Position numbers and translations under genes: made by a program | NCBI RefSeq assembly: GCF_003944795.1 | Contig: NZ_RWBG01000003.1 | Span: 186,001 to 250,000, forward strand | DNA length: 64,000 nt | From: Mangrovimonas spongiae | GTDB lineage: Bacteria; Bacteroidota; Bacteroidia; Flavobacteriales; Flavobacteriaceae | Direction: 5' to 3' | The notes under the pieces: model-generated | What the model was told of the DNA's origin: nothing | Seen by the model: the letters and a program-made list of their open reading frames with translations, nothing else | Databases searched by the model: none | Shown: piece after piece, positions 63,948 through 64,000 of the stretch | Layout: every line of letters starts with the position of its first letter | Position numbering within the stretch: position 1 is the first letter of the stretch

Positions 63948-64000
63948 ATACAGTTTTTTTGATTATCTTTAATAGGTGGTCAATGCGTTAAAGAAAAGAA

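Overview
The window is chromosomal DNA of a member of the Flavobacteriaceae (Bacteroidota), probably a marine, yellow-pigmented, gliding or surface-adhering genus. This rests on low GC, several TAnnTTTG-type -7 promoter elements, type IX secretion (T9SS) parts and cargo (PorG, two PorP/SprF proteins, two type A and one type B sorting domain), the short primary sigma factor, a flavobacterial HPPK-deoxynucleoside kinase fusion and a zeaxanthin-type carotenoid cluster. The species cannot be fixed from the sequence alone. No prophage, insertion sequence or CRISPR array was seen.

Layout. 1-3.5 kb: end of a TolC-like efflux protein, tsaB, mscS, dodecin and a Nfu iron-sulfur scaffold. 3.7-8.4 kb: an orphan PorP/SprF protein, then a tight operon of a TPR histidine kinase, a LytTR response regulator and a gamma-carbonic anhydrase. 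8.3-16.6 kb, minus strand: an envelope block CBS protein - nadK - porG - uppS - bamA - two ompH/skp - murI, which joins undecaprenyl-PP synthesis, outer-membrane protein insertion and a T9SS component. 16.7-22.1 kb, plus strand: pdxJ, an esterase, a small membrane protein, trigger factor, clpP and clpX.

22.1-28.1 kb: the carotenoid locus. crtI-crtB-crtZ-lycopene cyclase lie on the minus strand behind a secreted three-domain fasciclin lipoprotein. Divergent from it is a MerR/B12-binding regulator with the Wx9EH signature of CarH photoreceptors, so light-dependent pigment control is likely. 28.3-41.9 kb: a GH3-family protein, a DUF2797 protein, and a minus-strand series rpoD - rpsU - GNAT - SSS symporter - M20 amidohydrolase - alr - second racemase; then an AsmA-like protein, a queuosine-precursor transporter and the folK-dNK fusion. 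42.1-46.6 kb: a small T9SS cargo protein, a TrmH-type methyltransferase, mutS, tRNA-Gly and tRNA-Leu.

46.6-64 kb: a surface-protein region. A 1028-residue type A T9SS protein is followed by a membrane TPR/AraC-type regulator, an overlapping truncated paralog without the DNA-binding domain, a 2578-residue multidomain type B T9SS protein, a PorP/SprF protein and a PorE-like OmpA protein. The two large cargo genes share an approximately 60-base upstream element (42 of 60 positions identical without gaps, hand-aligned). I propose that this region is one co-regulated surface-adhesin module. This is the best candidate here for an undescribed system, but the regulatory link is inference.
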